Source: Serratia sp. M24T3 (GTDB lineage: Bacteria > Pseudomonadota > Gammaproteobacteria > Enterobacterales > Enterobacteriaceae). From it: a DNA stretch of 64,000 bases. Positions 27,992 through 38,744 of the stretch are shown here, in pieces. The notes under the pieces are model-generated. The model saw only the letters and a program-made list of their open reading frames with translations. It was not told where the DNA came from and did not search any database. Numbering within the stretch: position 1 is the first letter of the stretch; each line of letters starts with the position of its first letter. Both the position numbers and the translations under genes were made by a program. Location: assembly GCF_000257645.1 (NCBI RefSeq), contig NZ_AJHJ01000008.1, forward strand, positions 1-64,000, read 5' to 3'.

Positions 27992-28540
27992 CTATAAATC
28001 TTGAGGGGTTTTATCGTCAAGCTCCACAAGTACCAGCAGCGCCGCATTGCCGCCGAATTCCCGAGGTGCCTGATGAAAAGCTTCAACATCAGGATGTTGC
28101 GCCAGCCACAGCGGTGTTTGCTGCTTTAGAATGTGTTTACCGTGCCCGTGCATTACACAGGCACAGTGCACGTGTTCGCGACGGCAGGCGGCAACCAGCG
28201 CCCCCAATTCTTTTTTCGCCTCAAGCTGGGTTAAACCATGCAAATCTAAAAACAGCTCGGGGGAGTAATCTCCGCGACGCAGTTTTTTAAGTTCAAAATG
28301 GCTGACGTCTTGCCTGACATAGCGCACCGGCCCTTCGTTATCCAGCATCGGCTGGAATTCGTCAGAGAAATAATAGGTGGCATCAACCTGCTCCTGAAGC
28401 AAACGCTTCGGAGAAGAGATAACCTGAGGTTTTTTTACCGGCTTGTGTGTAATTGTGTCGTTTTTCAACCGCTTGGTGCCCGGCACAGCCTCACGAAACA
28501 AGGCCAGATCTTCCTTGTTCAGTGAATATTTTTTCTTCAT
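27992..28540 (-). CDS. smrB: Ribosome rescue endonuclease SmrB
   Basis: A 182-residue protein with a charged N-terminal extension and a C-terminal Smr domain. The Smr hallmarks are '[18 protein letters not shown]' (D-L-H-G) and '[16 protein letters not shown]' (H-G-x-G). SmrB is recruited to collided ribosomes and cleaves the mRNA between them. The length equals that of E. coli SmrB (YfcN). It is divergent from prmB, as in E. coli. Confidence 0.95.
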   Translation of the reverse strand: MKKKYSLNKEDLALFREAVPGTKRLKNDTITHKPVKKPQVISSPKRLLQEQVDATYYFSDEFQPMLDNEGPVRYVRQDVSHFELKKLRRGDYSPELFLDLHGLTQLEAKKELGALVAACRREHVHCACVMHGHGKHILKQQTPLWLAQHPDVEAFHQAPREFGGNAALLVLVELDDKTPQDL

Positions 28541-28840
28541 CGTAATATCATCATTCGTCGCACATTTTTGTAGTGTACCTGCTCGCGTCCTCCTTTCTAA
28601 ATAAAACTCTTATACCTTGGGTAATTGAAGCCGTGGCCATGCTGGTTACGTTTACTCATCGCAGTCACTTGCTTTAGTAAGTCCTCAGGATTCACGCACT
28701 TGCCGCCTTGCTATAATGCCAATTGCTTTGGGTATCGATTTGGCGGGATTATTACTGATTTGTTGCCGCCTTCGTGGCAAACTATGCGGAAATTTTATGG
28801 CTGCAACACAAGGCCACCCGCCGTACCCCAGGAGAGAAAA

Positions 28841-29773
28841 TTGGACAAAATATTCGTCGACGAAGCCGTCAGTGAGCTGCATACCATTCAGGATATGCTG
28901 CGCTGGACCGTCAGCCGCCTGAATGCCGCTAACGTTTATTACGGCCACGGAACGGACAATCCCTGGGACGAGGCCGTACAACTCGTGCTGCCAAGCGTGT
29001 TTTTACCGCTCGACATCCCTGAAGACATGCACACCGCGCGCCTGACCTCCAGCGAGCGCCACCGTATCGTTGAACGCGTGATCCGCCGCGTTAACGAGCG
29101 CGTACCGGTGGCCTATCTGACTAACAAAGCCTGGTTCTGCGGCATGGAATTCTACGTTGACGAGCGCGTGTTGGTGCCGCGTTCGCCAATCGGCGAGTTG
29201 ATCAATAACCGTTTCGCGGGCATTTTGCAGCATCAGCCTGCTCATATTTTGGATATGTGTACCGGCAGCGGCTGTATCGCAATCGCCTGTGCCTACGCAT
29301 TCCCTGAAACCGAAGTCGATGCAGTTGATATCTCTGCCGATGCGTTGGCGGTGGCTGAGCGAAATATTGATACTCACTGTATCGAGCAGTGGGTCACGCC
29401 TATCCGTTCCGATTTGTTCCGCGATTTGCCACAGCTGCAATACGACCTGATTGTCACCAATCCGCCATACGTCGATGAAGATGACATGGCCGATTTACCT
29501 GACGAATATCGTCACGAGCCTGAGCTGGGTCTGGCATCGGGTTCCGATGGCCTCAAGCTGACTCGCCGTATTTTGGCCTGTGCCCCGGATTACCTGACCG
29601 ATGACGGCGTGCTGATTTGTGAAGTGGGCAACAGCATGATACATCTGATGGATCAATATCCAGATGTCCCGTTCACTTGGCTGGAGTTCGAAAACGGCGG
29701 CGAAGGCGTATTTATGCTGACCAAACAGCAGCTAATCGACTGTGCTGAACATTTCAGCATGTTCCGCAAGTAG
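28841..29773 (+). CDS. prmB: Ribosomal protein uL3 glutamine methyltransferase PrmB (TTG start)
   Basis: A 310-residue SAM-dependent N5-glutamine methyltransferase that modifies ribosomal protein L3. The Rossmann motif is '[20 protein letters not shown]' and the catalytic motif is N-P-P-Y in '[12 protein letters not shown]'. The open frame extends 72 codons upstream, but similarity to E. coli PrmB begins exactly at a TTG (28841, [20 protein letters not shown]), preceded by AGGAG. I therefore set the start at that TTG. The adjacent downstream gene aroC follows the usual enteric order. Confidence 0.94.
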   Translation: MDKIFVDEAVSELHTIQDMLRWTVSRLNAANVYYGHGTDNPWDEAVQLVLPSVFLPLDIPEDMHTARLTSSERHRIVERVIRRVNERVPVAYLTNKAWFCGMEFYVDERVLVPRSPIGELINNRFAGILQHQPAHILDMCTGSGCIAIACAYAFPETEVDAVDISADALAVAERNIDTHCIEQWVTPIRSDLFRDLPQLQYDLIVTNPPYVDEDDMADLPDEYRHEPELGLASGSDGLKLTRRILACAPDYLTDDGVLICEVGNSMIHLMDQYPDVPFTWLEFENGGEGVFMLTKQQLIDCAEHFSMFRK

Positions 29774-29829
29774 CCGTCGTCAGAATTCTATTGATTTTAA
29801 ACAGTTTAACTAATCGTTAAGGAGCCGTG

Positions 29830-30915
29830 ATGGCAGGGAACAGTATTGGGCAGTTTTTCCGCGTCACTACTTTTGGTGAATCCCACGGTATTGCGCTGGG
29901 ATGTATAATTGACGGCGTGCCTCCGGGCATTCCACTGACCGAGGCAGATATTCAGCACGACCTCGATCGCCGCCGTCCCGGCACGTCACGTTACACCACC
30001 CAGCGTCGCGAAGCCGATGAAGTGAAAATTTTGTCCGGCGTATTCGAAGGCGTGACGACTGGTACCAGCATTGGTCTGATGATCGAAAATACCGACCAGC
30101 GTTCACAGGATTACAGCGCAATCAAAGACGTATTCCGCCCTGGTCATGCCGATTATACCTATGAGCAAAAGTACGGCACTCGCGACTATCGCGGCGGCGG
30201 TCGTTCTTCTGCTCGCGAAACCGCGATGCGCGTCGCGGCCGGTGCGGTGGCAAAAAAATATCTGGCGCAGAAGTTTGGCGTGCAGGTGCGCGGATACATG
30301 TCGCAGATGGGTGATATCGACTGTGAGCTAATAGACTGGGACTTGGTCGAAACCAATCCGTTCTTTTGCCCGGATGAATCTAAGCTGGTCGCGCTCGACG
30401 AACTGATGCGCGAGCTGAAAAAGGCCGGTGACTCTATCGGTGCCAAAATAACCGTGGTGGCAGAAAACGTGCCAACGGGGCTGGGCGAGCCAGTGTTTGA
30501 CCGTCTGGATGCCGACATCGCCCACGCGCTGATGAGCATCAATGCGGTGAAAGGCGTTGAAATTGGCGATGGGTTTGCCGTAGTGAACAAACGCGGTAGC
30601 GAAAACCGCGACGAAATCACGCCGCAGGGTTTTGAAAGCAACCACGCAGGCGGCATTCTTGGCGGTATCAGCAGCGGTCAGCCGATTGTGGCACACCTGG
30701 CGTTGAAACCAACCTCGAGCATTACCGTGCCGGGTCGCACCATTAATCGCGAAGGCGAGCAGGTCGAGATGATCACCAAGGGGCGTCATGATCCTTGCGT
30801 TGGAATTCGCGCCGTGCCGATTGCCGAAGCGATGATGGCTATCGTGTTAATGGATCACCTGCTGCGCCAGCGAGCACAGTGCGGAGATGTCAATTCCAGC
30901 GTTCCTCGCTGGTAA
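29830..30915 (+). CDS. aroC: Chorismate synthase AroC
   Basis: A 361-residue FMN-dependent enzyme converting EPSP to chorismate, the last step of the shikimate pathway. Signatures are '[20 protein letters not shown]' at the N-terminus, '[17 protein letters not shown]' (phosphate and FMN binding) and '[18 protein letters not shown]'. The ATG at 29830 sits behind AAGGAG; a GTG directly before it is rejected. The length is identical to that of E. coli AroC. Confidence 0.98.
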   Translation: MAGNSIGQFFRVTTFGESHGIALGCIIDGVPPGIPLTEADIQHDLDRRRPGTSRYTTQRREADEVKILSGVFEGVTTGTSIGLMIENTDQRSQDYSAIKDVFRPGHADYTYEQKYGTRDYRGGGRSSARETAMRVAAGAVAKKYLAQKFGVQVRGYMSQMGDIDCELIDWDLVETNPFFCPDESKLVALDELMRELKKAGDSIGAKITVVAENVPTGLGEPVFDRLDADIAHALMSINAVKGVEIGDGFAVVNKRGSENRDEITPQGFESNHAGGILGGISSGQPIVAHLALKPTSSITVPGRTINREGEQVEMITKGRHDPCVGIRAVPIAEAMMAIVLMDHLLRQRAQCGDVNSSVPRW

Positions 30916-30958
30916 CGATTCGAGTAAAAACCGGTTAGCGCAGGGGTGCTTGTAAACA

Positions 30959-31795
30959 ATGCGAATTAACAATGTTTTGATAGGGTTATTGGCTTTGGCC
31001 GCCGCGCTTCCTGCGTTAGCCGTGACGCCGTGGCAGCGAATTACCCAGCCTATCGCCGGAGCACCTCAGGCCGTGGGCAGCTATGCGAATGGCTGCCAGA
31101 TTGGTGCGAAACCGCTTGCGCTCAACTCACCAGATTATCAGGTGATGCGCACGGATCAGCACCGTTTCTTCGGTCAGCCGGATCTGCTGACATTTATCAA
31201 ACGCCTGTCGTCCGAGGCCAATCGTGAAGGGCTAGGCACCGTGCTGATTGGTGATATGGCGATGCCTGCGGGCGGGCGTTTCAGCAGCGGTCACGCCAGT
31301 CATCAGTCTGGTCTGGATGTGGATATCTGGCTGCAAATGCCGCGCAAACGCTGGACCGAACAACAGCTGTTAAAGCCGCAGCCGATCGATTTAGTCAGCC
31401 GTGATGGCAAAAGCATTGTTAAAAACCAGTGGCAGCCGCAAATCGAAACGCTGATTAAACTGGCGGCACAGGATACCGACGTGGTGCGCATTTTTGTAAA
31501 TCCTGCGATTAAACAGCAGCTTTGCGCCGATGCGGGTAGTTCCCGCGAGTGGTTGCACAAGGTCAGACCGTGGTTTGGTCATCGCGCGCACATGCACGTT
31601 CGCCTACGTTGCCCTGTCGGTGACCACAACTGCGAAAACCAGCCACCGCCTCCTCCAGGTGACGGCTGCGGTGCCGAGCTGCAGAGCTGGTTCCTGCCGC
31701 CGAAACCGGGCAGCGGTGTTCCCGTCAAGCGCGAGCCGCCACCGTTGCCGGCTATCTGTCAGTCATTGCTCGATCACCATGCCGGTCAGCTGTAA
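30959..31795 (+). CDS. mepA: Penicillin-insensitive murein endopeptidase MepA
   Basis: A 278-residue periplasmic LAS-type metallopeptidase that cleaves D-Ala-meso-DAP cross-links in peptidoglycan. The signal peptide is '[21 protein letters not shown]'. Zinc ligands are in '[20 protein letters not shown]' (H-x6-D type) and '[11 protein letters not shown]'. Several Cys residues match the disulfides of the family, and a Pro-rich segment precedes the C-terminus. It follows aroC by 43 bp and is probably co-transcribed. Confidence 0.97.
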   Translation: MRINNVLIGLLALAAALPALAVTPWQRITQPIAGAPQAVGSYANGCQIGAKPLALNSPDYQVMRTDQHRFFGQPDLLTFIKRLSSEANREGLGTVLIGDMAMPAGGRFSSGHASHQSGLDVDIWLQMPRKRWTEQQLLKPQPIDLVSRDGKSIVKNQWQPQIETLIKLAAQDTDVVRIFVNPAIKQQLCADAGSSREWLHKVRPWFGHRAHMHVRLRCPVGDHNCENQPPPPPGDGCGAELQSWFLPPKPGSGVPVKREPPPLPAICQSLLDHHAGQL

Positions 31796-31840
31796 TCAGC
31801 ATTTTGTATTTATCGCTTTATTTTGAGTTAGTCAGTCACT

Positions 31841-32401
31841 ATGTCAGAGTTAATTGAAAAGCATCATTATCAGGAAGTTATTGATATTTTTGACCGCTGT
31901 TTCAGCGAGGATTTCAACACGCGTTTAATCCGCGGCGATGACGAGCCGATTTATCTTCCGGCAGATGAGCAGGAAGACTACAACCGCATCGTTTTCGCAC
32001 ACGGTTACTATGCCAGCGCGCTGCACGAGATCTCCCACTGGTGCGTGGCCGGAGCAGAAAGGCGCAAGCTAGTGGATTTCGGTTACTGGTACTGTCCGGA
32101 TGGCCGCGATGCACAGACGCAAGGCGAATTTGAAAAGGTCGAAATAAAACCTCAGTCATATGAATGGATGTTCTGTGCAGCTGCGGGCTTTAACTTTAAT
32201 GTGAGCTGTGACAATCTGAGCGGCGATTGCGAACCTGACCGCCTTGGTTTTCAACGTAAAGTTCGCAAAGAGGTGCTGAGGACGCTTGAAAAGGGGATAC
32301 CTGAACGCCCGGCGCGTTTTATCAATGCGTTACAAGCGTATTACCACACCGCGCCGCTGAGCGCAGAGTCGTTTAAGGAAGAGGAAGAGGATGATTGCTG
32401 A
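31841..32401 (+). CDS. epmC: Elongation factor P hydroxylase EpmC (YfcM)
   Basis: A 186-residue cytoplasmic protein of the YfcM family, which hydroxylates the beta-lysylated Lys of elongation factor P. The family motif '[20 protein letters not shown]' contains the His/Glu residues (H-E-x-x-H) implicated in iron binding, and '[20 protein letters not shown]' follows. The end overlaps yfcL by 11 bp. The order aroC-mepA-yfcM-yfcL is conserved in enterics. Confidence 0.93.
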   Translation: MSELIEKHHYQEVIDIFDRCFSEDFNTRLIRGDDEPIYLPADEQEDYNRIVFAHGYYASALHEISHWCVAGAERRKLVDFGYWYCPDGRDAQTQGEFEKVEIKPQSYEWMFCAAAGFNFNVSCDNLSGDCEPDRLGFQRKVRKEVLRTLEKGIPERPARFINALQAYYHTAPLSAESFKEEEEDDC

Positions 32402-32678
32402 ATTTGAAGGGCGTATTTTCGCGCTAATTGAAGACATGGTTGAAAGCGCCACCGATGATGAGCTGTTTGCCAGCGGTTATCTGCAAGGCCATTTGACCGT
32501 TTCTGTCGCCGAGGCTGAAGCCCACGGCGAGAACACTTCCGAGCAGCTCAAGGCGCGAGTGCAGTCGAGTCTGGACAAGGCGATTCAGGCAGGAGAGCTT
32601 TCTCCGCGTGACCAGATTCTGGTTCTCGGGATGTGGGAAAACCTTTATCAAAAAGCATTGCCAGAAACCGAGCGTTAA
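32391..32678 (+). CDS. yfcL: YfcL family protein
   Basis: A 95-residue acidic, mostly helical cytoplasmic protein that overlaps the end of epmC and has a GGAAGAGG ribosome-binding site inside it. It matches the conserved YfcL family (opening '[20 protein letters not shown]'). The function is unknown. Translational coupling to epmC suggests, but does not prove, a related role. Confidence 0.88.
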   Translation: MIAEFEGRIFALIEDMVESATDDELFASGYLQGHLTVSVAEAEAHGENTSEQLKARVQSSLDKAIQAGELSPRDQILVLGMWENLYQKALPETER

Positions 32679-32702
32679 TTTTTGCATTCACTGCAAATAC
32701 AG

Positions 32703-32728
32703 AAAAGGGCCATTACGGCCCTTTTTTA
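32703..32728. terminator. Terminator between yfcL and mnmC
   Basis: AAAAGGGCC - ATTAC - GGCCCTTTTTT is a short GC stem with A and T tracts on either side, so it can end transcripts from both convergent genes. Confidence 0.85.
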
Positions 32729-32752
32729 CGCCCGTAGCTCGTGATTTCAGAC

Positions 32753-34855
32753 TCAATCGAGATGGGTGACCGGGCGACCTTTGAGCAGTTTTCTGACCCA
32801 CATGCGGTTTGGATTTAGCGCCGCCAGTGTCGAGGATTCCGCGGGCAGCGGCTCTCCCGCAATTTGTGCGGCCAGTATCTCAGCGGCCAGCGGTGCCGAA
32901 CTTAAGCCACGCGAACCTAAAGCGCCGAGCATAAATAAGTTGCGGTAAACCGGCGAGGGCACAACGGCCTGTTGCTGCTGGATCTGCTGCGGCAAATCAG
33001 CATAGGTAGCAAGCAGAGCATCATAATCTGGAATGCTACCAATCATCGGCAGGTGATCGCGCGTGGCGCAGCGCACACCGTTACGCGCCTTTCTCCCGCT
33101 GACGTCCACCTCCCGCGGCCACTGTTCTTTGGGCAGGCAATCGATGAGACGTTGGCGATTCTGCTGCTGGTCTTCCTCACGGTAAAGCGGATGTTGCTCG
33201 GCGCGGTGATAGCTGGCGCCAATACAGTGTTGCTGGTTAGCGGGATTAACCGGCGTCAGATAGCCGTCGTAGCATAATACTTGTTTGAGCCTGCTCAGCT
33301 GCGGGGTGGTTGGAATATGTGAAACCTGACCACTGACCGCGTAAACCGGCAGTTTCGAGGTTTGTTCAAACCCGTTGATTGCCGCGCCATTTGCCAGCAC
33401 TAATGTTGCATGTATAGCCCCGTTGCCCGCGGCGAAATTTAGCTTCCAGCCAGTGTTATCGGTTTCGAGACTCTCGTTTTCGACGTTATCGATTTCAGCA
33501 CCGGCGATAGCGCCAATGCGGGTCACCTGATGCTGATAATGCACCTCTAAACCCAACGATTGCGCATACTCGATAGCCTGCGCCGTCAGTTCAGCAGGGC
33601 ATAACCAGCCCCCCAGCGGATAACCCACGCCGCCATGGCCGGTATCTAGCCCAACCGCTTCGCCAAACTGTGCCGCATCAAGCGCTGTTGCCAGACTATG
33701 CGGCCAATCTCCCGCCAGCATCTTGTCGATTTTGCTCTGACTCTTGTCGTCATAAGCCAATTGTGCCACGCCACACCAATCGTTATCGAATACGAGGCCT
33801 TGTGCAGAGAAAAGAGCGTATTGACGGCGGGCAAAGGTAAACGCGTGGGCAAAAAACTGCTCGATGGCGTCGTGTCTGCCGTTGAGCAGCGGATAAACTG
33901 CGCCTTGACGATTGCCCGAAGCGCCCTGCGCAGGCTGAGGGTCTTCGCAATACAGTGTGACCTGATAACCGCGCCGCAGCAGCGCCAGCGAGAGCAGGGC
34001 GCTGGCCACGCCGCCGCCGACAATTGCCACATCCTGCGGATTATCCGCCGCCGGGCGCTGGTACCAGGGCATAGCATGCGGCGCTTTTTCAGCGATTTCT
34101 CGCCAACCGCTAAGCATCTCGCGCTTTTTGCCATGACCTTTAACCTTGCTGACGTTAAATCCTGCAGCCTGCAATCCACGCCTTACGAATCCGGCAGCGG
34201 TAAATGTGGCAAAAGTGCCTTGTGGGCGAGTCAGTCTGGCCATTGCGACAAACAGTGGGTCGCTCCACATCTCTGGATTCTTCGAAGGGGCAAAGCCGTC
34301 GAGAAACCAGGCATCAACCTGCTGATAAAGGCTCGGATCGCTGGAAGGCAGCAGGTGAGTGACATCGCCAAACCATAAATCCAGGGTAATTCTCCCGTCA
34401 TCAAGCAACAGTCGATGACAGCCAGCAAAAGGTAAAGGCCATTGTTGCCTAAGTTCTTCAGCATAAACCGCTAATTCTGGCCAATGGCGATGGGCCTTTT
34501 CCAAATCATCGACCGAAAGTGGAAATTTTTCGTAACTGATGAAATGTAATCGCTTAACCGTTGTCTGATGAAGCTGCTGTTGCGATTCCGCTGCCGTCGA
34601 GAGTTGAAACTCTTTAAAGGATTGCCAAAGAGTCAGAAAGTTTAAGCCGGTACCAAACCCGGTCTCGGCAATAATCAAAAGCGGGCGGGAATGGCTGCTA
34701 AAACGTTGTGGAAAATGATTGCCATTTAGAAACACGTGGCGGGTTTCATCCAGGCCACCCTGTTCCGAAAAGTAGATGTCATCGAACTGTCGGGAAACAG
34801 GTGTACCCTGTTCGTTCCAGCTTAATTCGGCGGGTTGGATAGCGATGTGATCCAC
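32753..34855 (-). CDS. mnmC: tRNA 5-methylaminomethyl-2-thiouridine biosynthesis bifunctional protein MnmC
   Basis: A 700-residue two-domain enzyme completing mnm5s2U34 in tRNA. The N-terminal SAM-dependent methyltransferase domain shows '[17 protein letters not shown]' and '[18 protein letters not shown]'. The C-terminal FAD-dependent oxidase domain begins with '[20 protein letters not shown]' (G-x-G-x-x-A/G) and ends with '[20 protein letters not shown]'. It is about 30 residues longer than the E. coli protein. It is divergent from fabB, as in E. coli. Confidence 0.96.
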   Translation of the reverse strand: MDHIAIQPAELSWNEQGTPVSRQFDDIYFSEQGGLDETRHVFLNGNHFPQRFSSHSRPLLIIAETGFGTGLNFLTLWQSFKEFQLSTAAESQQQLHQTTVKRLHFISYEKFPLSVDDLEKAHRHWPELAVYAEELRQQWPLPFAGCHRLLLDDGRITLDLWFGDVTHLLPSSDPSLYQQVDAWFLDGFAPSKNPEMWSDPLFVAMARLTRPQGTFATFTAAGFVRRGLQAAGFNVSKVKGHGKKREMLSGWREIAEKAPHAMPWYQRPAADNPQDVAIVGGGVASALLSLALLRRGYQVTLYCEDPQPAQGASGNRQGAVYPLLNGRHDAIEQFFAHAFTFARRQYALFSAQGLVFDNDWCGVAQLAYDDKSQSKIDKMLAGDWPHSLATALDAAQFGEAVGLDTGHGGVGYPLGGWLCPAELTAQAIEYAQSLGLEVHYQHQVTRIGAIAGAEIDNVENESLETDNTGWKLNFAAGNGAIHATLVLANGAAINGFEQTSKLPVYAVSGQVSHIPTTPQLSRLKQVLCYDGYLTPVNPANQQHCIGASYHRAEQHPLYREEDQQQNRQRLIDCLPKEQWPREVDVSGRKARNGVRCATRDHLPMIGSIPDYDALLATYADLPQQIQQQQAVVPSPVYRNLFMLGALGSRGLSSAPLAAEILAAQIAGEPLPAESSTLAALNPNRMWVRKLLKGRPVTHLD

Positions 34856-34940
34856 GTAAAACTCTCTTGATTCTAGGCTGTGCGCGAAGTTTAACTGTCT
34901 GCTAGTCTGTGCGCAAATTTCAATTCTTTACACAACGAAT

Positions 34941-34957
34941 TGCTGATCGGACTTGTT
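34941..34957 (+). promoter_or_regulatory. FadR-like activator site upstream of fabB
   Basis: TGCTGATCGGACTTGTT resembles the FadR consensus and lies about 70 bp before the fabB start. FadR activates fabB in E. coli from a similar upstream position. It is adjacent to the FabR-like palindrome. Confidence 0.55.
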
Positions 34958-34959
34958 CG

Positions 34960-34975
34960 GCGTACAACTGTACGC
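34960..34975 (+). promoter_or_regulatory. FabR-like palindrome upstream of fabB
   Basis: GCGTACAACTGTACGC is a near-perfect palindrome (GCGTACA-N2-TGTACGC) matching the E. coli FabR operator found at fabA and fabB. FabR represses unsaturated fatty acid synthesis. The site abuts the FadR-like site with two bases between them. Confidence 0.65.
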
Positions 34976-35024
34976 TAAAGTGCTTTACGAAATCCCGAAT
35001 AGTTAATAGTAAAAGAGGTATTAA

Positions 35025-36245
35025 ATGAAACGTGCTGTGATTACTGGCCTGGGCATTATCTCGAGCATCGGTAACACCAAAGAAGAAGTTCTTGAGTCTC
35101 TGCAAACAGGGCGCTCAGGCATAACTTTCTCTAAAGAATTTGAAGATGCCGGGATGAAATGCAACGTCTGGGGTAATGTGAAACTGGACACAGCCGGTCT
35201 TATCGATCGCAAAATTGTGCGTTTCATGAGTGATGCTTCTATTTACGCTTACCTTGCGATGGAACAGGCAATTGCAGACTCAGGTCTGACTCCTGAAATG
35301 GTCTCTAACGATCGTACTGGCCTGATCGCCGGTTCTGGCGGCGGTTCTCCACGCAATCAGGTTGCTGGTTCAGACGCGATGCGCGCGACCGGCCTGAAAG
35401 GTGTTGGTCCGTTTATGGTAACTAAAGCGATGGCTTCTGGCGTGTCTGCCTGTCTGGCTACGCCGTTCAAAATCCGTGGCGTCAACTACTCCATCAGCTC
35501 CGCTTGCGCAACTTCTGCACACTGCATTGGAAACGCTTACGAAATGATTCAGCTCGGCAAGCAGGACGTAGTCTTTGCTGGCGGCGGTGAAGAGCTTTCG
35601 TGGGAAATGGCTTGCGAATTCGACGCCATGGGCGCGATGTCACGCAAGTACAATGACAATCCTTCAAAAGCTTCCCGTACCTATGACACCGAGCGTGACG
35701 GTTTCGTTATCGCAGGCGGCGGCGGTATGGTTGTCGTTGAAGAGCTCGAGCATGCATTGGCTCGCGGCGCGCACATCTACGCTGAAATCATCGGCTATGG
35801 TGCCACCTCAGACGGCGCTGACATGGTCGCTCCTTCTGGTGAAGGCGCGGTACGTTGCATGAAGATGGCGATGCAGGGCGTTGACACCCCAATCGACTAC
35901 CTGAACGTACACGGGACTTCTACGCCAATCGGCGACAAGAAAGAGATCGGTGCCGTTCGCGAAGTCTTCGGTGAAAATACTCCGGCCATCTCTTCTACCA
36001 AAGCCATGACCGGTCACTCACTGGGTGCCGCAGGCGTTCAGGAAGCGATTTACACGCTGCTGATGGCTGAAAACAACTTTATTGCTCCGAGCATTAACAT
36101 CGAAAACCTCGATGAAGACGTGGTTGGCGCAAACATTATTACCGAACCAACCAAGCGTGAGCTGACTACCGTCATGTCCAACAGCTTCGGTTTTGGTGGC
36201 ACCAACGCCACTCTGGTGATGCGTAAGATGCCTAACGACCGTTAA
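35025..36245 (+). CDS. fabB: 3-oxoacyl-ACP synthase I FabB
   Basis: A 406-residue condensing enzyme essential for unsaturated fatty acid elongation. The active-site Cys161 is in '[12 protein letters not shown]'. The two catalytic His residues are in '[14 protein letters not shown]' and '[16 protein letters not shown]', and the Gly-rich C-terminal loop is '[15 protein letters not shown]'. The length equals that of E. coli FabB. FadR-like and FabR-like sites lie upstream. Confidence 0.98.
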   Translation: MKRAVITGLGIISSIGNTKEEVLESLQTGRSGITFSKEFEDAGMKCNVWGNVKLDTAGLIDRKIVRFMSDASIYAYLAMEQAIADSGLTPEMVSNDRTGLIAGSGGGSPRNQVAGSDAMRATGLKGVGPFMVTKAMASGVSACLATPFKIRGVNYSISSACATSAHCIGNAYEMIQLGKQDVVFAGGGEELSWEMACEFDAMGAMSRKYNDNPSKASRTYDTERDGFVIAGGGGMVVVEELEHALARGAHIYAEIIGYGATSDGADMVAPSGEGAVRCMKMAMQGVDTPIDYLNVHGTSTPIGDKKEIGAVREVFGENTPAISSTKAMTGHSLGAAGVQEAIYTLLMAENNFIAPSINIENLDEDVVGANIITEPTKRELTTVMSNSFGFGGTNATLVMRKMPNDR

Positions 36246-36282
36246 TTGTCATCGCTGACATAACGTGAGTTAAAACTTCTCC

Positions 36283-36310
36283 AAGCCCGCCTCGCTGCGG
36301 GCTTTGTTTT
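36283..36310 (+). terminator. Terminator after fabB
   Basis: AAGCCCGC - CTCGCT - GCGGGCTT followed by TGTTTT forms a strong GC-rich hairpin about 40 bp beyond the fabB stop. Confidence 0.85.
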
Positions 36311-36417
36311 ATCCGTAAATCGCTGTAGCCTGAAGTGTATAATATCCATCCCTTTTTCCTCTGCAATTCATCAACATTTCATATACAATCTCACGCGTCC
36401 AGCATCCCAATCGTTTA

Positions 36418-36963
36418 ATGATTTCAAACATGACGGCTTCACTTAATCAGATAGCTCATTCACGTCTTCGCTTTCCTGCCTGGTTGGGCATTTTCGCGAT
36501 CCTGATGCTATTTGTTGCGCCGATTGTGTCGAAAACGCTGGTGGCGCAGGGCGTGCCAATGCCGATGATGGCCGGTATGGATATGTCTGAGATGGGGTCG
36601 CCATCAATAAATACATCATCGATAAATATGCCATCGACTGACGATATGTCATCAATGAATATGTCAGCCCCAGCTGAGTCTGATCATGTCAGACATGATA
36701 AATCGACAACTGCGGACTCGTCCTCGCCTGCAACCATGTCAGCCAGCGACATGATGGACGCCGCCTGTGGCTACTGTGTGCTGTTGATGCACCTGCCGCT
36801 ACTGGCGATGCTGATCCTGCCAATGCTGTGGTCGCGGGCCATTGTTGTTCGACCTTCGCCACCGCGGGCCATTGCCTGCCCAGCCTCGGCGCTAATCTTT
36901 AAAGATTCTCAACCTCGTGCACCGCCTGTCCTTGCCTCAGTGGTTTTACCTTTCAAAGCGTAA
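36418..36963 (+). CDS. Met-rich DUF2946-type membrane protein
   Basis: A 181-residue protein with an N-terminal hydrophobic helix (about residues 20-42), a periplasmic Met/Ser/Asp-rich region (MPMMAGMDMSEMG, MSSMNMS, a few His), a C-x-x-C pair in 'AACGYCVLLMHLPLLAMLIL' at the start of a second helix, and a basic/Pro-rich tail. The layout 'D-A-C-x-Y-C' plus helix is typical of DUF2946 proteins, which are often near copper or PepSY genes. Function is not established; copper binding is inferred from the Met clusters. No good ribosome-binding site precedes ATG 36418, and Met5 is an alternative start. Confidence 0.7.
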   Translation: MISNMTASLNQIAHSRLRFPAWLGIFAILMLFVAPIVSKTLVAQGVPMPMMAGMDMSEMGSPSINTSSINMPSTDDMSSMNMSAPAESDHVRHDKSTTADSSSPATMSASDMMDAACGYCVLLMHLPLLAMLILPMLWSRAIVVRPSPPRAIACPASALIFKDSQPRAPPVLASVVLPFKA

Positions 36964-37080
36964 TCCACACTGAAGTCATAAAAAATCTGCTTTCTACAAC
37001 ATAAGCTGCTGTCGGCGAGATTTAATTTGTCCGACTGCGAAGCTATTGATTTTTATGCTGATAAGTTCAGGACTTTTTCT

Positions 37081-38592
37081 ATGAGTTATTCTGCAAGCCG
37101 CGAGTATTCCCGTGGTGAACCCGCCAGCAAAGCCGCGGCATTGGCTTTACTCAAGCGCATCCATTTTTACATTGGTTTATTCGTTGGACCTTTTATCTTT
37201 ATTGCTGCATTAACTGGCGTGCTGTATGTCACAACGCCGCAGATTGAGAATAAAATTTATGCCGATCAGTTGTTTACCTCATCTATTGGCGATGCACAGC
37301 CCCTTTCTCGACAGATAGATTCGGCCAGAGCCGTGGTCGGGGAAAAGGCGGAGATCTACGCCATCCGCCCGGCTCCCACCAAGGGTGAAACCACCCGAGT
37401 GCAGTTTGCCGAGGCGGGATTAGGGGCTTCAAAAAGCCGGGCAATTTTTGTCGATCCGGTGACACTCGACGTGAAGGGCGATCTGGTGGTGTACGGCACC
37501 AGCGGTGTTTTGCCGTTTCGAACCTGGCTGGATGACTTGCATCGGGGCTTATTGCTTGGCGATATAGGAAGAAATTACAGTGAGTTAGCCGCCTCATGGC
37601 TGTGGATTGCTACGCTTGGCGGTATATTGCTGTGGGCCTTGACTCGCTCTGACAACAAGCCGGTGCGCAAAGTGACTAAGCAGGGCGCGCGCCTGCGACG
37701 CGGGAGTTTATGGCATACCTCGCTGGGGCTGATTTTACTGGGCGGGCTGCTGTTTTTCTCTGCCACTGGCCTAACCTGGTCGCAGTGGGCAGGGAATAAT
37801 ATTGGCATTTTGCGCGCCGAAATGGGCTGGCTTACCCCCTCGGTCAACACGCAGCTAGGCCAGGAAAAACCCGCGCAGCCGGTCGACGAGCATGCCGAAC
37901 ATCGTGGGTCTTCCATGATGGGAATGGGCGCGATGAAAATGGCGATGCCGGACATGCCCGAAATGAACAGCGATATGCCGCTAAACAAACACTCCGTGAC
38001 CTCGGTGGGCGTTAACTCCGTAACTTTTGATGGTGTCGTTGCTGCGGCGCGTCAGGCTGGTATTGACGCGACCAAAATCGAGATTCGTCCTGCTTATCGC
38101 CCAGATAAGGCATGGACCGTCAGTGAAATTGATCGCAGCTGGCCAACGCAGGTAGATGCAGTGTCGGTGGATCCGCACAGTTTCAGCATTGTCGATCACG
38201 TTTATTTCGCTAAATTTCCCTTGCTTGCCAAGCTGACGCGTTGGGGCGTTGACGCCCACATGGGCGTGCTGTTTGGCGTATGGAATCAGGTCGCTTTAGT
38301 CTTCTTTGGGCTCGGTACCTGCGCGCTAATTGCCTGGGGATACGTGCTGTGGTGGCAACGCCGACCAAAAATGCCCGCTTCGCGCAGCCCTTCAACCACG
38401 CTTGTTCAAACCTGGCGTGCGTTGCCAATGTTACTGCGCTGGCTTTTTCTGGCCTTGGTAGTGGCGCTGGCTTTCAGCCTGCCGGTAATGGGCGTGAGTT
38501 TGTTGCTGTTTTTGACCGTGGACCAGTTGCGCTGGCTGTTGCAGGCCAGAGCAACTAAATCACAGACGATAACCTCGGCCGGGCAGTCGTAA
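37081..38592 (+). CDS. PepSY-associated TM helix domain protein
   Basis: A 503-residue inner-membrane protein of the PepSY_TM family, with four main helices (one near 'RIHFYIGLFVGPFIFIAALT', one near residues 170-190, one at 'LGLILLGGLLFFSATGLT', one after 'HMGVLFGVWNQVALVFFG') and large periplasmic loops. Heme- or metal-ligand-like His residues occur near helix ends. The second periplasmic loop has a Met/His-rich segment (HAEHRGSSMMGMGAMKMAMP...). The ATG at 37081 has AGGA 9 nt upstream; a frame open from TTG 37027 is rejected. It is probably co-transcribed with the Met-rich gene upstream. Related proteins act as membrane reductases or metal-uptake helpers. Confidence 0.85.
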   Translation: MSYSASREYSRGEPASKAAALALLKRIHFYIGLFVGPFIFIAALTGVLYVTTPQIENKIYADQLFTSSIGDAQPLSRQIDSARAVVGEKAEIYAIRPAPTKGETTRVQFAEAGLGASKSRAIFVDPVTLDVKGDLVVYGTSGVLPFRTWLDDLHRGLLLGDIGRNYSELAASWLWIATLGGILLWALTRSDNKPVRKVTKQGARLRRGSLWHTSLGLILLGGLLFFSATGLTWSQWAGNNIGILRAEMGWLTPSVNTQLGQEKPAQPVDEHAEHRGSSMMGMGAMKMAMPDMPEMNSDMPLNKHSVTSVGVNSVTFDGVVAAARQAGIDATKIEIRPAYRPDKAWTVSEIDRSWPTQVDAVSVDPHSFSIVDHVYFAKFPLLAKLTRWGVDAHMGVLFGVWNQVALVFFGLGTCALIAWGYVLWWQRRPKMPASRSPSTTLVQTWRALPMLLRWLFLALVVALAFSLPVMGVSLLLFLTVDQLRWLLQARATKSQTITSAGQS

Positions 38593-38603
38593 AAACTGCG
38601 CTG

Positions 38604-38632
38604 AAAAGGCGCAATGGTTGCGCCTTTTTTTC
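38604..38632 (+). terminator. Terminator after the PepSY gene
   Basis: AAAAGGCGCAA - TGG - TTGCGCCTTTTTTT is a perfect 10-bp stem with a T tract, ending the DUF2946/PepSY unit. Confidence 0.92.
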
Positions 38633-38744
38633 TCTTTTCTGCGAGATATCGCGGAGAGTTGAGCGCCTGCTCTGGCGAAAAGCATGGCTGTAGGGTAACG
38701 TCGGCAAATCATTTATCGGTCCTTGAATTTGCGGTATTTTTCTT

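Noticed and set aside
33698-34378. 226-codon plus-strand ORF inside mnmC
   Set aside because: Antisense shadow of the MnmC coding region, with no start signal or domain.
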